A stretch of 64,000 bases of DNA from Morganella morganii (GCF_003996855.1 NZ_NRQY01000001.1:1676662-1740661); one strand, 5' to 3'. Positions 1-7,412 are shown, counted from the stretch's first letter. The notes: generated by a model from the letters alone, not told the origin. Made by a program: numbers and translations.

Positions 1-37
1 TTGGAACCATTACGAGGATGTTCTCGATATGGCGGCA

Positions 38-61
38 ATAAAAAACCCGCCGGAGCGGGTT
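38..61 (-). terminator. Rho-independent terminator after rexB-like gene
   Basis: Read on the minus strand, the stem AACCCGC/GCGGGTT with a TCCG loop is followed by a run of six T residues. It lies about 28 bases past the stop codon of the RexB-like gene and so closes the rexAB-like unit. Confidence 0.8.
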
Positions 62-88
62 ATGTTAAAATAACTTTATCTATTCAGG

Positions 89-586
89 CTATTTACTGAA
101 CTGACTCAACATGGCTGCAGCCATCCTTTGGGATTCCTCAGTTTCAGCTTGTTCTTGCCGCTTCAATCCAATCAACTGCAAAGCAAGTACACAAATCAAC
201 AAAAATGTTATTAATGCAAATGTTAATGAGTATGATGCAACTGGTACAGTATTGATGTTCGACATGCAAAGCAATGAGAAGGTTATTGTCACTCCAAGCT
301 CAACAAAAGTAGCCATATAGAGAAGGTATGTTGCATGGATATAACCAGATTCTTTAAAGTTTTTCAACCGCGTATTGTTTATACCAAATAAAACGACAAC
401 CATCGCTACAACGAGCGCCATCATTGCTGTTGAGTATGTAACTAATGCCGAACCAAGGTTACTTAAATTACCAGAGAATGCCACACCAGCAAGAATGGTA
501 TTTTTAGCTATATGTAGCACACCAAAGCCCACTGCGTTACACAGTGTTAAAATAAACAAAACAACTACAGTGGGCATTTTTTTCAT
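89..586 (-). CDS. rexB: RexB-like phage-exclusion membrane protein
   Basis: This 165-residue protein has four predicted membrane segments, at about residues 5-25, 46-68, 82-109 and 118-141, and a charged C-terminal tail. From memory of the lambda sequence it resembles RexB (144 residues, four membrane segments): the GY...FVELG motif in segment three, the pattern around Y51 before segment two, and the LQL...RQEQ end after segment four all match in order. In lambda, RexB is an inner-membrane ion channel opened by activated RexA; it depolarises the cell during superinfection. The gene starts 9 bases after the RexA-like stop codon, in the same order as lambda rexA-rexB. Unlike lambda, the pair is not linked to cI. 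The homology call is from recall, not an alignment. Confidence 0.8.
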   Translation of the reverse strand: MKKMPTVVVLFILTLCNAVGFGVLHIAKNTILAGVAFSGNLSNLGSALVTYSTAMMALVVAMVVVLFGINNTRLKNFKESGYIHATYLLYMATFVELGVTITFSLLCMSNINTVPVASYSLTFALITFLLICVLALQLIGLKRQEQAETEESQRMAAAMLSQFSK

Positions 587-595
587 AAGAAAACC

Positions 596-1399
596 TTAAT
601 AACCTAAGCCGCGTAGTGTTGCATTTGTAGCAAAGTTGTCTTCCATCTGGGTTACAATTGTGCTGCTATCCGTGACTAAATCATAGACCGTATTTGCTGA
701 TATTACATTGAGGTCAGTAGCCAAATCGCCCATTTTTTCCTTTGCCGATACCGCAACAGCCATCACTTCTGGTGGTAGCCGAGTAATGACACCTGAAAAT
801 GTATCCTTAATATCCTTTCTTCTCTTGGGGATGATTTTGATTTCAAAGGAATCCACATCATCATACTTAACATCACCAGAGAAAAAGGTGGACAAACCAT
901 CTATCAACTTCTGATTTTTTTCTATTTTCATCGTTATTTTTCCTACATGAGCACACTGCATTACATCATGCGGGGTTACTCCGATAGTTATGGGAGTAAA
1001 GTTAATATTATGATCATCATTCCTTGAAAACATAAATAAATCATACATTTCAGCTAATTTATTTATTCTTGGAGAGTGAAGAGTGCTACTAAACCCAACA
1101 GCATTTCCCTTTACAATAAAAAATGATGCAAATGCAATTTTTTCATCTGAATCGAGAATTTTTGACAAATCTACACATGCTTTGTTTTTAACATTCAGCT
1201 TTCTAAAAACATCCTTGCTGTTTGTTTTTATTAGAGTGTATACATCTCGGCCCAAGTGTTGAATTACATAATATTCGCCAGCCATCATGGTTGAGTTAGC
1301 GCCATTTGATATCATCTCTTGCAATGAATCAGAAATTGGCTGACTAATAACAGAACCGTCCGCAGGGAACAATCGATGCGTAAAATAGTTGGTTTTCAT
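596..1399 (-). CDS. rexA: RexA-like phage-exclusion sensor protein
   Basis: I chose the ATG at 1399 (267 residues) because GGTGAG lies just upstream and the resulting N-terminus, MKTNYF, matches lambda RexA (MKNGFY). An in-frame ATG at 1414 lacks a good ribosome site. Segments that line up in order with lambda RexA include the KTN-K motif near residue 60, the SFF-V-G--VGF block near residue 100, the DVM---H-G--T-K block near 150 and the KP---RDIK-like block (here IIPKRRKDIK) near 195. Lambda RexA (279 residues) is a DNA-binding sensor that activates RexB when another phage replicates. Function here is inferred from this homology and from the adjacent RexB-like gene. Confidence 0.8.
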   Translation of the reverse strand: MKTNYFTHRLFPADGSVISQPISDSLQEMISNGANSTMMAGEYYVIQHLGRDVYTLIKTNSKDVFRKLNVKNKACVDLSKILDSDEKIAFASFFIVKGNAVGFSSTLHSPRINKLAEMYDLFMFSRNDDHNINFTPITIGVTPHDVMQCAHVGKITMKIEKNQKLIDGLSTFFSGDVKYDDVDSFEIKIIPKRRKDIKDTFSGVITRLPPEVMAVAVSAKEKMGDLATDLNVISANTVYDLVTDSSTIVTQMEDNFATNATLRGLGY

Positions 1400-1437
1400 T
1401 CTCACCTTTTCCATAAAGATATTTTATTAATAATAAA

Positions 1438-1466
1438 ACATTATGGATGCTATGCGAATATGTCAA
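1438..1466 (-). promoter_or_regulatory. Sigma-70 promoter of the rexAB-like unit
   Basis: On the minus strand a perfect -35 box TTGACA (1461-1466) is separated by 17 bases from TAATGT (1438-1443). The RexA-like start codon follows about 39 bases downstream of the -10 box. This suggests expression in the lysogen independent of the repressor promoter. Confidence 0.7.
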
Positions 1467-1536
1467 TAAAAACACTGTTTATTTATACAGCATAACTGAT
1501 TTAACGGTTTGCGCAAGCAGCCTACAGGTGCATGAG

Positions 1537-1554
1537 CATGATTAGATAATCATG
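1537..1554. promoter_or_regulatory. Palindrome upstream of rex promoter
   Basis: CATGATTAGATAATCATG is an inverted repeat with perfect 8-base arms and a 2-base centre, 70 bases upstream of the -35 box of the rexA-like promoter. Its length and symmetry fit an operator for a dimeric regulator. No regulator can be named from the sequence. Confidence 0.4.
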
Positions 1555-1624
1555 TGAACAAAAGCCGCACACAGCTCTTGTGTTAAGTGATAACGAGGTG
1601 ATTGATACTGTGGCGGCATATACG

Positions 1625-1649
1625 AAAAAGGCCGCACATGGCGACCTTT
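1625..1649 (-). terminator. Probable terminator upstream of rex unit
   Basis: Read on the minus strand, AAGGTCGC and GCGGCCTT pair with one G-U wobble around a 5-base loop and are followed by TTTTT. It would insulate the rexAB-like unit from leftward prophage transcription. A related sequence lies at 2244-2270. Confidence 0.55.
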
Positions 1650-1818
1650 GTGATACGTATTACTTTTAATTCACACAATAAATATCTGATAGATACGTCT
1701 ATAAAAGACACATTCGCATGTTTAATCGTTTTTCAAACCTATTACGGATAAATGCGTATTTTCAGGTTATAATCGAAAGGTAACAAAAACCTAAAGTTAT
1801 ATGTCGTTTATTCTTTAT

Positions 1819-1847
1819 GCCGGTTATTCCCAAACCGGCTTTTTTTG
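1819..1847 (+). terminator. Plus-strand terminator, possible end of a short RNA
   Basis: GCCGGTT and AACCGGC pair around a short loop and are followed by seven T residues. It reads against the flanking leftward genes, and no convincing plus-strand gene precedes it. A TATAAT lies at 1768-1773, so a transcript of about 65 bases could end here, but there is no clear -35 box. Confidence 0.55.
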
Positions 1848-1980
1848 TGTCTGAAATGAGGGGCTGATTTAGTTCAGCCGGACTGCCCTGCGCTACCAGA
1901 GCCTCACAGCAAGTATCCTGTTGTCCGGAATAACCGAACACGTGAACTATCCTGAAATTCCGGATGGTTGAGCCTGTAAG

Positions 1981-2025
1981 CTAAAAACCCTCGAACTCAT
2001 CGAAGCCGTCAAACTCATCAATCAT
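1981..2025 (-). CDS. Tiny acidic peptide ORF (14 codons)
   Basis: An ATG with an AACGAGGTGACC ribosome site opens a 14-residue reading frame (MIDEFDGFDEFEGF) built from FDEF-like repeats. The strong ribosome site and repetitive acidic composition make it worth recording. It may be a leader peptide or remnant; translation is unproven. Confidence 0.2.
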   Translation of the reverse strand: MIDEFDGFDEFEGF

Positions 2026-2243
2026 GGTCACCTCGTTACCGGAATTCCGGCATCAGAATGATATCAATGTGTTACATTATGCCACCACCATCAATGACGA
2101 TGCTAAAATAAACGTTACCGCAAAATTTAAAAATTGAGGTAAGAGATAAGCCGAAGCCGGCTGAGCCCTTCTAAGAAGGACTGTGCCGTAACTCCTTCTG
2201 CACTTATGCAGGAAGTTGTCAGATAAGATGCATTGCAGATATG

Positions 2244-2270
2244 AAAAAGCCCCCGCACCTAGCGACCTTT
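2244..2270 (-). terminator. Probable terminator after small lipoprotein gene
   Basis: On the minus strand a GC-rich imperfect hairpin followed by CTTTTT lies 17 bases past the stop of the 57-residue lipoprotein gene. It shares the GGTCGC...GCGG core with the element at 1625-1649. The stem is imperfect. Confidence 0.4.
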
Positions 2271-2287
2271 GATTAATTTTTGTTAAA

Positions 2288-2461
2288 TCAATACTTCACT
2301 TTAAATCTATGCTGTTCCACGTAAACGTCTTGGTTTGCCTTTATTGTATTCAGGGTACTTTCAGCATAGGGGTCGTCTTTAGGTTTATCTCTCAACTGAC
2401 TGTTATCTGCAGAAGAGCATCCAAACAGAAATGCAGTAAAAATAAGTGGTAGTAGTTTCAT
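2288..2461 (-). CDS. Small prophage lipoprotein (57 aa)
   Basis: The reading frame begins at an ATG preceded by GGAGGTTGA, an excellent ribosome site. The N-terminus MKLLPLIFTAFLFGCSS is a type II signal peptide with a lipobox (LFGC; Cys at residue 15), so the mature protein would be a 43-residue lipidated peptide rich in D, K and Q. Its position between Q and the Rex-like genes is a usual place for lysogenic-conversion genes. Short phage lipoproteins of similar size (Cor of phi80/N15, Llp of T5) block phage receptors, but I see no specific similarity, so the role is unknown. A probable terminator follows. Confidence 0.65.
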   Translation of the reverse strand: MKLLPLIFTAFLFGCSSADNSQLRDKPKDDPYAESTLNTIKANQDVYVEQHRFKVKY

Positions 2462-2555
2462 TCAACCTCCAGTCATATTAATTTTGAATTAGACAGTGGA
2501 GGCCGAATAAGTTCCATCATGCGTGCTATCCAGAACTTCCGGGGAGTTGATATCA

Positions 2556-2762
2556 CTAAGCCTCTTCATTATGCTGATTTATGCATAATGGACATAAAAC
2601 CACAGCTCCTCTTGCCACAACTACAGCCTGCTGAACCGCAGCGTGCTCTCCCCAGTAGTATCCAACATACACTGTGCCTTTTGCCTGTTGCAGTTTCGGA
2701 CATGCCTTTTTATGCAGAACAGAACAAATATCGCTGCCCGATAACGTCAAAAAATAATCCAT
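2556..2762 (-). CDS. Hypothetical protein with paired Cys motifs
   Basis: This 68-residue frame has the pattern H-x3-C-P-x-L near residue 17 and C-P-L-C near residue 57. Such a His/Cys then CxxC arrangement is typical of small zinc-binding domains. AGGCGGGG precedes the ATG. It lies in the late leader between Q and the lipoprotein gene. I do not recognise the family with certainty. The overlapping plus-strand frame at 2519-2791 looks less protein-like. Confidence 0.45.
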   Translation of the reverse strand: MDYFLTLSGSDICSVLHKKACPKLQQAKGTVYVGYYWGEHAAVQQAVVVARGAVVLCPLCINQHNEEA

Positions 2763-3076
2763 ATACCCCGCCTATTATTCTTCATTTATAGAAATATGAA
2801 TAACATCCCGGCAAGGATTTTAAAAATTAGAAAAACTGTTGATTTCAGTCTTTGTCTGCTCAAGACGCTCTGCAGCCATACCAACACCTGCCAGTCGCTC
2901 ATTTTACAGCATGAGAATAGTCAAAAATGATATTCATCACCTTTTTATTTCAGATATAAAAGCAACGCGACTGCGATAGCTATGTTCTTGTGAGAGAGAA
3001 TGCACTAGATACAAAAGCGCCCCTGCGCAGTGTCGAGCTACAGAGGCATAATAAGCATACAGGGTGTTACAGGCAT
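2763..3076. other. Intergenic stretch after Q, no secure gene
   Basis: This 314-base stretch lies between the Cys-motif gene and the Q terminator. On the minus strand a short frame encodes a peptide ending ERLEQTKTEINSFSNF (stop near 2824) and looks like the tail of a longer lost coiled-coil protein. There is no good full-length gene. The late promoter and Q-utilisation site would be expected hereabouts but were not identified. Confidence 0.4.
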
Positions 3077-3102
3077 AAAAAAACCCCGCGAATGCGAGGT
3101 TT
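3077..3102 (-). terminator. Terminator downstream of Q
   Basis: On the minus strand CCTCGC and GCGGGG pair (one wobble) around ATTC and are followed by seven T residues. It lies 96 bases past the antiterminator stop codon. It could be the terminator that Q-modified polymerase reads through. Confidence 0.7.
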
Positions 3103-3197
3103 AAAATTTGTGTAGTGCGCTAACCGTAAGATGCCCACTATTTGGAGATGATAAGGCAATTTTATGCAAAAAGCAAGTTCAATGTATAGATATACAG

Positions 3198-3977
3198 TTA
3201 CCGTGTAATTTTACCGAAAAACGCCTCAGCCGCGCTTTCCTCTGTGTAGCACTTTCCTGCCAGACTCTCATAAAATGGCTTCCAATTCCGTGACCAGGTT
3301 GGCTGTGTTAACTCCGGTACCAGATGCTTTATCGCCTGATAAGCCACTGACGACGGCACACGCTTATACCCGCGCCCCGAGCATTTCGGGCAATCTTTGA
3401 ATACCGGCGCACCCTGTAATTCGCTCTGCTCTTCATCGTACACCTTCCCCCGGCCTTTGCAGCGACACCGGTGGGTTAACTGCCCCTTCCCGTTGCAGGT
3501 CGTGCACAGTTCGCCCACCAGCTCATTACGAACTATCGGCTCAACAATTACAGTACCTTCCATATTGGTGATACCCGGATGCTTCACCACCTCTTTCCGG
3601 CGATAAATCAGTCCTTTTCCGCCGCAGTCCTGACACTGACAAACCGAACCTGCTGAACGGGCGTAATCCTCAAATGCCATTGCGGACAGAATCTTCATAC
3701 ACTGAGCAACGCGATTACCGGCTGCTTTGGCCACCAGCTTTGGTACCGTGCGCAGGGCATGCTGCGTCAGTGCTTCAACCGTCCTGAATTTATCTTCTAT
3801 GCTGACATCATTTTTACCAAAGAACGCATGCATACCGAACGCGGCCCGCTGTGATGCCATACCCATTGCCGCTGCTGAATCCATACCTTTCAGTCTGTCC
3901 GGTGCTGTTGAGTTTGAGCTGTCACTGAATGTCGGTGACTTCGGATGAAATTGTTTTAATGCGCTTTCGAGTTTCAT
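3198..3977 (-). CDS. Q: Phage antitermination protein Q (phage 82/21-type)
   Basis: The 259-residue protein opens with MKLESALKQFHPKSPTFSDS, the conserved start of the Q family related to phage 82 Q. It contains CxxC-x-G-x-G zinc-finger units near residues 113-119 (CQCQDCGGKG), 158-164 (CTTCNGKG) and 195-203 (CPKCSGRGY), like DnaJ-type fingers. Proteins of this family bind a site at the late promoter and modify RNA polymerase so that it ignores terminators, switching on lysis and structural genes. It overlaps the primase stop by one base and is the last gene of the leftward early operon, the expected place for Q. Late genes should therefore lie leftward. Confidence 0.9.
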   Translation of the reverse strand: MKLESALKQFHPKSPTFSDSSNSTAPDRLKGMDSAAAMGMASQRAAFGMHAFFGKNDVSIEDKFRTVEALTQHALRTVPKLVAKAAGNRVAQCMKILSAMAFEDYARSAGSVCQCQDCGGKGLIYRRKEVVKHPGITNMEGTVIVEPIVRNELVGELCTTCNGKGQLTHRCRCKGRGKVYDEEQSELQGAPVFKDCPKCSGRGYKRVPSSVAYQAIKHLVPELTQPTWSRNWKPFYESLAGKCYTEESAAEAFFGKITR

Positions 3978-4963
3978 TACGCAGCCTCCTGGTGCTTTTC
4001 CCGGTAAAATGTCAGTTCTCGGACTTCACTTCCGTCACGGATCAGGTCATTAAAATCACCTTTATCCGGCCAGCGGACACTGACTTTTTCCACATCATTG
4101 TTTGCCACAAGGTTGCGTTTGGCACAGGCAAAAGCCGCAGCATGTCCGGTTGCGCTGCCCCAGTCAGCATCAGCAAAAACAATCAGGTGAGTCACTCCTT
4201 TAGGTGCAGTGAACTTATCCATAAATCCGGCATTAATCGTTGCCCAGGTGTTTACCCCGTAAACCTGTTTACAGGACAGCGCTGTTTCTATTCCCTCTGC
4301 CACTCCCAGCGTGGATGCTACCGGAAACATTCGGATCGCCACTGATTCTGCATAATCCAGGTAGTTATCTTCCTGCAGCTTTGTCATGCGCTTTACCACG
4401 TTGATATCAGCCTTCCGGTCACCGTCCAGATACGTGCGGTGCAGATAACACAGCTGACCTTTTGAGTCAGTGGCCAGCGCCCACATGGCCTGATAGTTGA
4501 TAACCGCCATACCTTTACGTGTCGGTTGTCTTTCACAAAAACGAATATGATCCGCCGGCAGTGTAAATATGCCCCGGTTTTGCAGGTAGCCCGCCGCTGA
4601 GGTGTCTTTCAGATCCGGCATCTGAGCATAGCAACTGATAAATCGTTCGCGATCTGAACGGGTATTGCTTACCGCCGGTTTCGGAACCTCTTTCTCCCGG
4701 TTATTTCCGAGTAGCTGATCAATCTCATCCGCCAGCTGCTTAAAGCTCTTACCCTGTGTTTTTTCCAGTAACTGAAATCCTGTGCCGGAACTGCAAGTGC
4801 AGATGTACGTTCCCCGGCCGTCCTGATCGTCTATGCGGAATTTGCCCTTTTTCTCACATATCGGGCACTTTCCTGTAAAATGCCGCTTCCCGGTGATCGG
4901 CGGCAGTCCGTAGTGTGCAAAAATCTTTTCCCACTGCCCCTTTGCTGCTTCAGCTGTATTCAC
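3977..4963 (-). CDS. Phage DNA primase (zinc ribbon plus Toprim)
   Basis: The 328-residue protein has an N-terminal zinc ribbon with CxxC at residues 34-37 and CxC about 18 residues later, as in P4/T7-type primases (Prim_Zn_Ribbon). A Toprim domain follows at about residues 215-290: EGIETALS supplies the catalytic Glu and FADADW supplies the DxD metal site. It would make RNA primers during prophage replication. It has no fused helicase domain; the separate upstream helicase gene, which overlaps it by four bases (ATGA), likely supplies that activity. Confidence 0.88.
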   Translation of the reverse strand: MNTAEAAKGQWEKIFAHYGLPPITGKRHFTGKCPICEKKGKFRIDDQDGRGTYICTCSSGTGFQLLEKTQGKSFKQLADEIDQLLGNNREKEVPKPAVSNTRSDRERFISCYAQMPDLKDTSAAGYLQNRGIFTLPADHIRFCERQPTRKGMAVINYQAMWALATDSKGQLCYLHRTYLDGDRKADINVVKRMTKLQEDNYLDYAESVAIRMFPVASTLGVAEGIETALSCKQVYGVNTWATINAGFMDKFTAPKGVTHLIVFADADWGSATGHAAAFACAKRNLVANNDVEKVSVRWPDKGDFNDLIRDGSEVRELTFYREKHQEAA

Positions 4964-6537
4964 AATAATTCTCCCTGCTGTGCGTTTTTATTCAGTTGCT
5001 GTTTTAAATCTGCGATTCTCTGCGGCATCAGTGCTTCGGTTTTCTGTTTACGCTTAACCCACTGAATACGTTTGTGTGTGATGAAATTGGATACCTCCGG
5101 GGTGATTTCCTGCGGTGTGGCATGCAGGCTGCGCGGCCATTCACCGAACTTATCTCTGAAGGTATTGGAGACCCACCCGTCACTGACCGGCTTTCCTTCG
5201 GTGGCACGGATGTTCTGGTAATATTTGAGCTGGGAGTAAAAACTCTGTTTGTCTTTTTTGGTGTAAACCTTTTCGGATTTACCCATTTTTTTGATGTTAC
5301 GGGAGGTATCAACATCAACGTCTTCACCGGCCAGCGGTTTAAAGCCGCATTTCGGGCAGACGTAAACACCGGCAGGCTTCATGTAGTGACAGGATGTGCA
5401 TTCCTTCGGTTTTTTCTCCCGCTTTTCCTGGTCACGGACAGACGATGATTCTTCCAGACCGTCACTTTTACCCGGCAATTCGTCATATTCGATATCATCA
5501 GGAAATCCCAGACGGTGCACAGATCCGGAGTGATCGAAAATAAGGCATTTATCTTTGCCTTGTGCTTTACGCAGTCCGCGGCCGAGACACTGCACCCAGC
5601 GGATCTCCGATTTCGTCGGACGGGCGTAAATGATGCACCGGACATCACTGTCAAACCCGGCAACCAGTGTGCCGACGTTCACGATGATTTTTGTTCCGCC
5701 CTGCTCAAAGCGGTGGATGATAAGCTGACGCTCTTCATGCGGGGTATCTGCGGTAATAATCTCAGCATTCACACCCGCCCGGTTAAACGCTATCGTGACG
5801 AAATTTGCATGGCTGACGGTCACACAAAAACAGATGGTCGGCAGGTTCTGACCGTTGGCCAGCCAGTTATCGACCACGTCACCGACCAGATCCGCACCCG
5901 ACATGATTGCCGCTATCTCAGCCTCTTTGTAATCGCTGCCGTACTCTGCACTGCTGGTGGATTTAACCGCAGAAAGATCCGGCTTTGTCGGGGCGTAAAA
6001 CTCATACGGACTCAGGTCCCCGCGCTCGATCAGTTCTTTCATCGTGGTGGGTTTGATCAGTCTTTCGTAATACGTCCCCAGGAACGGAGAAAACGGTGTG
6101 CCGGACAGGCCAATCACCTTAAATTCATTATCGCGGATAACTTCCAGCAGTTTTTTACGGCGCAGATGGGCCTCATCGATAAACAGCAGGTCGATGTTGT
6201 TCGGGAATTCACGGCGGATCAGCGTATCGGCTGAGGCAATCTGGATAAGTCGTGTAGGGTCATAGTTCGGATGATCACGCCAGACAAAACCGATATCTTC
6301 CATCGGAATCCCGTAATCGATAAACCGTGCTGCGGTCTGTTCAATCAGGATCGTATACGGCACAACAAACATCACCCGCATATCATGGCTGTTGCAACCG
6401 TGCGTGATGAATGCAGCCAGCGCTGTTTTACCGCTGCCGGTCGGACTGCTGATCATGAACGTGCGGTGTGATTTCCACTCGCTGCGCAATAACCGCAGTG
6501 CTCTTTCCTGTGCAAAATTTGGTGTGATAGTTAACAT
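4960..6537 (-). CDS. DEAH-box superfamily 2 helicase
   Basis: The 525-residue protein has Walker A SSPTGSGKT (residues 30-38), a DEAH motif in FIDEAHL (residues 119-125), motif III SGT (residues 145-147) and motif VI with the arginine finger in QCLGRGLRKA (residues 317-326). The C-terminal region has a CxxC(x11)CxxC zinc finger at residues 381-398. It resembles phage helicases of the UvsW/RadD class that pair with a stand-alone primase. It overlaps the primase gene and follows the structured region at 6.56-6.72 kb, consistent with a replication module. Confidence 0.9.
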   Translation of the reverse strand: MLTITPNFAQERALRLLRSEWKSHRTFMISSPTGSGKTALAAFITHGCNSHDMRVMFVVPYTILIEQTAARFIDYGIPMEDIGFVWRDHPNYDPTRLIQIASADTLIRREFPNNIDLLFIDEAHLRRKKLLEVIRDNEFKVIGLSGTPFSPFLGTYYERLIKPTTMKELIERGDLSPYEFYAPTKPDLSAVKSTSSAEYGSDYKEAEIAAIMSGADLVGDVVDNWLANGQNLPTICFCVTVSHANFVTIAFNRAGVNAEIITADTPHEERQLIIHRFEQGGTKIIVNVGTLVAGFDSDVRCIIYARPTKSEIRWVQCLGRGLRKAQGKDKCLIFDHSGSVHRLGFPDDIEYDELPGKSDGLEESSSVRDQEKREKKPKECTSCHYMKPAGVYVCPKCGFKPLAGEDVDVDTSRNIKKMGKSEKVYTKKDKQSFYSQLKYYQNIRATEGKPVSDGWVSNTFRDKFGEWPRSLHATPQEITPEVSNFITHKRIQWVKRKQKTEALMPQRIADLKQQLNKNAQQGELL

Positions 6538-6801
6538 GCCATTACCTCAATTTTATCGACCAGGTAGCACTGCCAAGGAGAGGGGTATTTTCAATAAACG
6601 GACGTCTATACGTCTGATGCCATTTTTAACCCCTACAGAGATCTATCTTTAAGATCTGAGTCCTTCCCTTGGCAGTGCCTTCCCCTACACCCCTTTCAAA
6701 GATCACCCCCCTTACCCCCCTAGAAAGTTTTCCCCTCTTCCCCAAACCGGAAAACCATCTGGACGGCTAAACATCTTAACTTCCGCACCTCCTGATAATT
6801 C
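6538..6801. other. Structured G-rich non-coding region, candidate origin
   Basis: A perfect 12-base inverted repeat GCACTGCCAAGG (6567-6578) and CCTTGGCAGTGC (6667-6678) encloses smaller inverted repeats, including GACGT/ACGTC near 6600 and two AGATCT boxes near 6641 and 6653. Next to it the minus strand is extremely purine-rich, with runs of four to six G residues between about 6681 and 6739 that could form a G-quadruplex. The region sits directly upstream of the helicase and primase genes. A replication origin or regulatory RNA structure is inferred, not shown. Confidence 0.45.
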
Positions 6802-7079
6802 TTATCCCGCAACTTTCTGTGGGTCTGCTGTGTAACCCTGCATGGCTCTGTTAAACTTCCTGACGTATTCCCTGAGCCGTTTATTCGCTTCCCTGCGTGC
6901 TGTGTGTCTTTCCTGTACGGAATAGGCTCTGCTTCCCACCGTTCCTGATACACCGCTGAGTAAGCCACCAGTGCCCTGTTTCTGGCTCCCGGTGATAACT
7001 GCAACAACATTTCCTGAATCCATTTGCCGTCATCAGGAAAATAACTGTCAGGCATCAGTGTGTTTTGGTTCGGATGCAT
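6802..7079 (-). pseudogene. Small early phage protein, frameshifted
   Basis: Two overlapping frames look like halves of one protein. From the ATG at 7079 the first about 55 residues (with DGKWIQEMLLQLSPGARNRA) read well. The continuation ARREANKRLREYVRKFNRAM is in the -1 frame and ends at 6802. The pattern EAEPxxYR...ARREANxRLREYV is what I recall for a family of short phage replication-region proteins. The shift occurs near 6905-6912. A one-base indel, a programmed shift or a sequencing error are all possible; no classic slippery heptamer is in frame. Without the shift the frame runs to 6720 (119 residues). Confidence 0.6.
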
Positions 7080-7302
7080 GGGAGTTACCCTCCGGATGAG
7101 GGAAAAGATCAGGAAGATCAGGGCGAATTTCGTGTGGTTTTACGTGCCCGCAAGTGGCGTTGACAATCGCCATAACATAGTCAGCTTTAACCCTACGACC
7201 ATTTAACCAGCGGAAAACAGCAGGCTGAGTAACACCACAGGCGCGAGCTAATGCGGCCTGACCACCTAGAATATCAATAGCTTTTTTGATATGTTCATTC
7301 AT
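7048..7302 (-). CDS. cro: Cro-like repressor (YdaS-type helix-turn-helix)
   Basis: The 84-residue protein has a helix-turn-helix in the first 50 residues (GGQAALARACGVTQPAVFRW), typical of YdaS/Cro-like phage proteins that lack the usual first helix. It is the first gene of the leftward early operon and diverges from the CI-like gene across a 110-base operator region. By analogy it opposes CI and favours lytic growth. The stop overlaps the next gene by 32 bases. Confidence 0.8.
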   Translation of the reverse strand: MNEHIKKAIDILGGQAALARACGVTQPAVFRWLNGRRVKADYVMAIVNATCGHVKPHEIRPDLPDLFPHPEGNSHASEPKHTDA

Positions 7303-7334
7303 AACATCAATTCCATTAGTTATTTATTAGAGTA

Positions 7335-7363
7335 AGAATAACATCTGGAATAACCTTGAGCAA
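7335..7363 (-). promoter_or_regulatory. Leftward early promoter (for cro)
   Basis: On the minus strand TTGCTC (7358-7363) and TATTCT (7335-7340) are separated by exactly 17 bases. The cro start codon is about 33 bases downstream. The adjacent AACT/AGTT operator touches the -35 box, which fits repression by CI or Cro. Confidence 0.65.
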
Positions 7364-7387
7364 TAACTTATAGTTTGTTTTAAGTTA
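7364..7387. promoter_or_regulatory. CI/Cro operator candidates
   Basis: AACTTATAGTT (7365-7375) is a palindrome, and TAACTTA (7364-7370) and TAAGTTA (7381-7387) form a second, wider inverted repeat. The same half-site AACT/AGTT recurs in the gap at 8218-8229. The site overlaps or abuts both divergent promoters. Binding is inferred from position and symmetry. Confidence 0.5.
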
Positions 7388-7404
7388 ATAACAAAAGGTA
7401 TAGA
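7375..7404 (+). promoter_or_regulatory. CI maintenance promoter, probably leaderless mRNA
   Basis: TTGTTT (7375-7380) and TATAGA (7399-7404) are 18 bases apart. The CI-like ATG begins only 8 bases after the -10 box, so transcription would start at or next to the A of the ATG. This matches the leaderless cI transcript of lambda pRM. No strong ribosome site is placed correctly. Confidence 0.5.
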
Positions 7405-7412
7405 ATCTGAAT

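Noticed and set aside
1..73. Open plus-strand frame at the left edge ending LDMAAIKNPPERVMLK
   Set aside because: Only 23 codons are visible, it opposes the expected direction of late genes and overlaps the rexB terminator; not enough to call a gene.
2519..2791. Plus-strand 90-codon frame
   Set aside because: Overlaps the Cys-motif gene on the other strand, has no ribosome site and a composition unlike a protein.
3929..6652. Several long plus-strand frames opposite Q, primase and helicase
   Set aside because: They mirror the real minus-strand genes and contain no recognisable domains.
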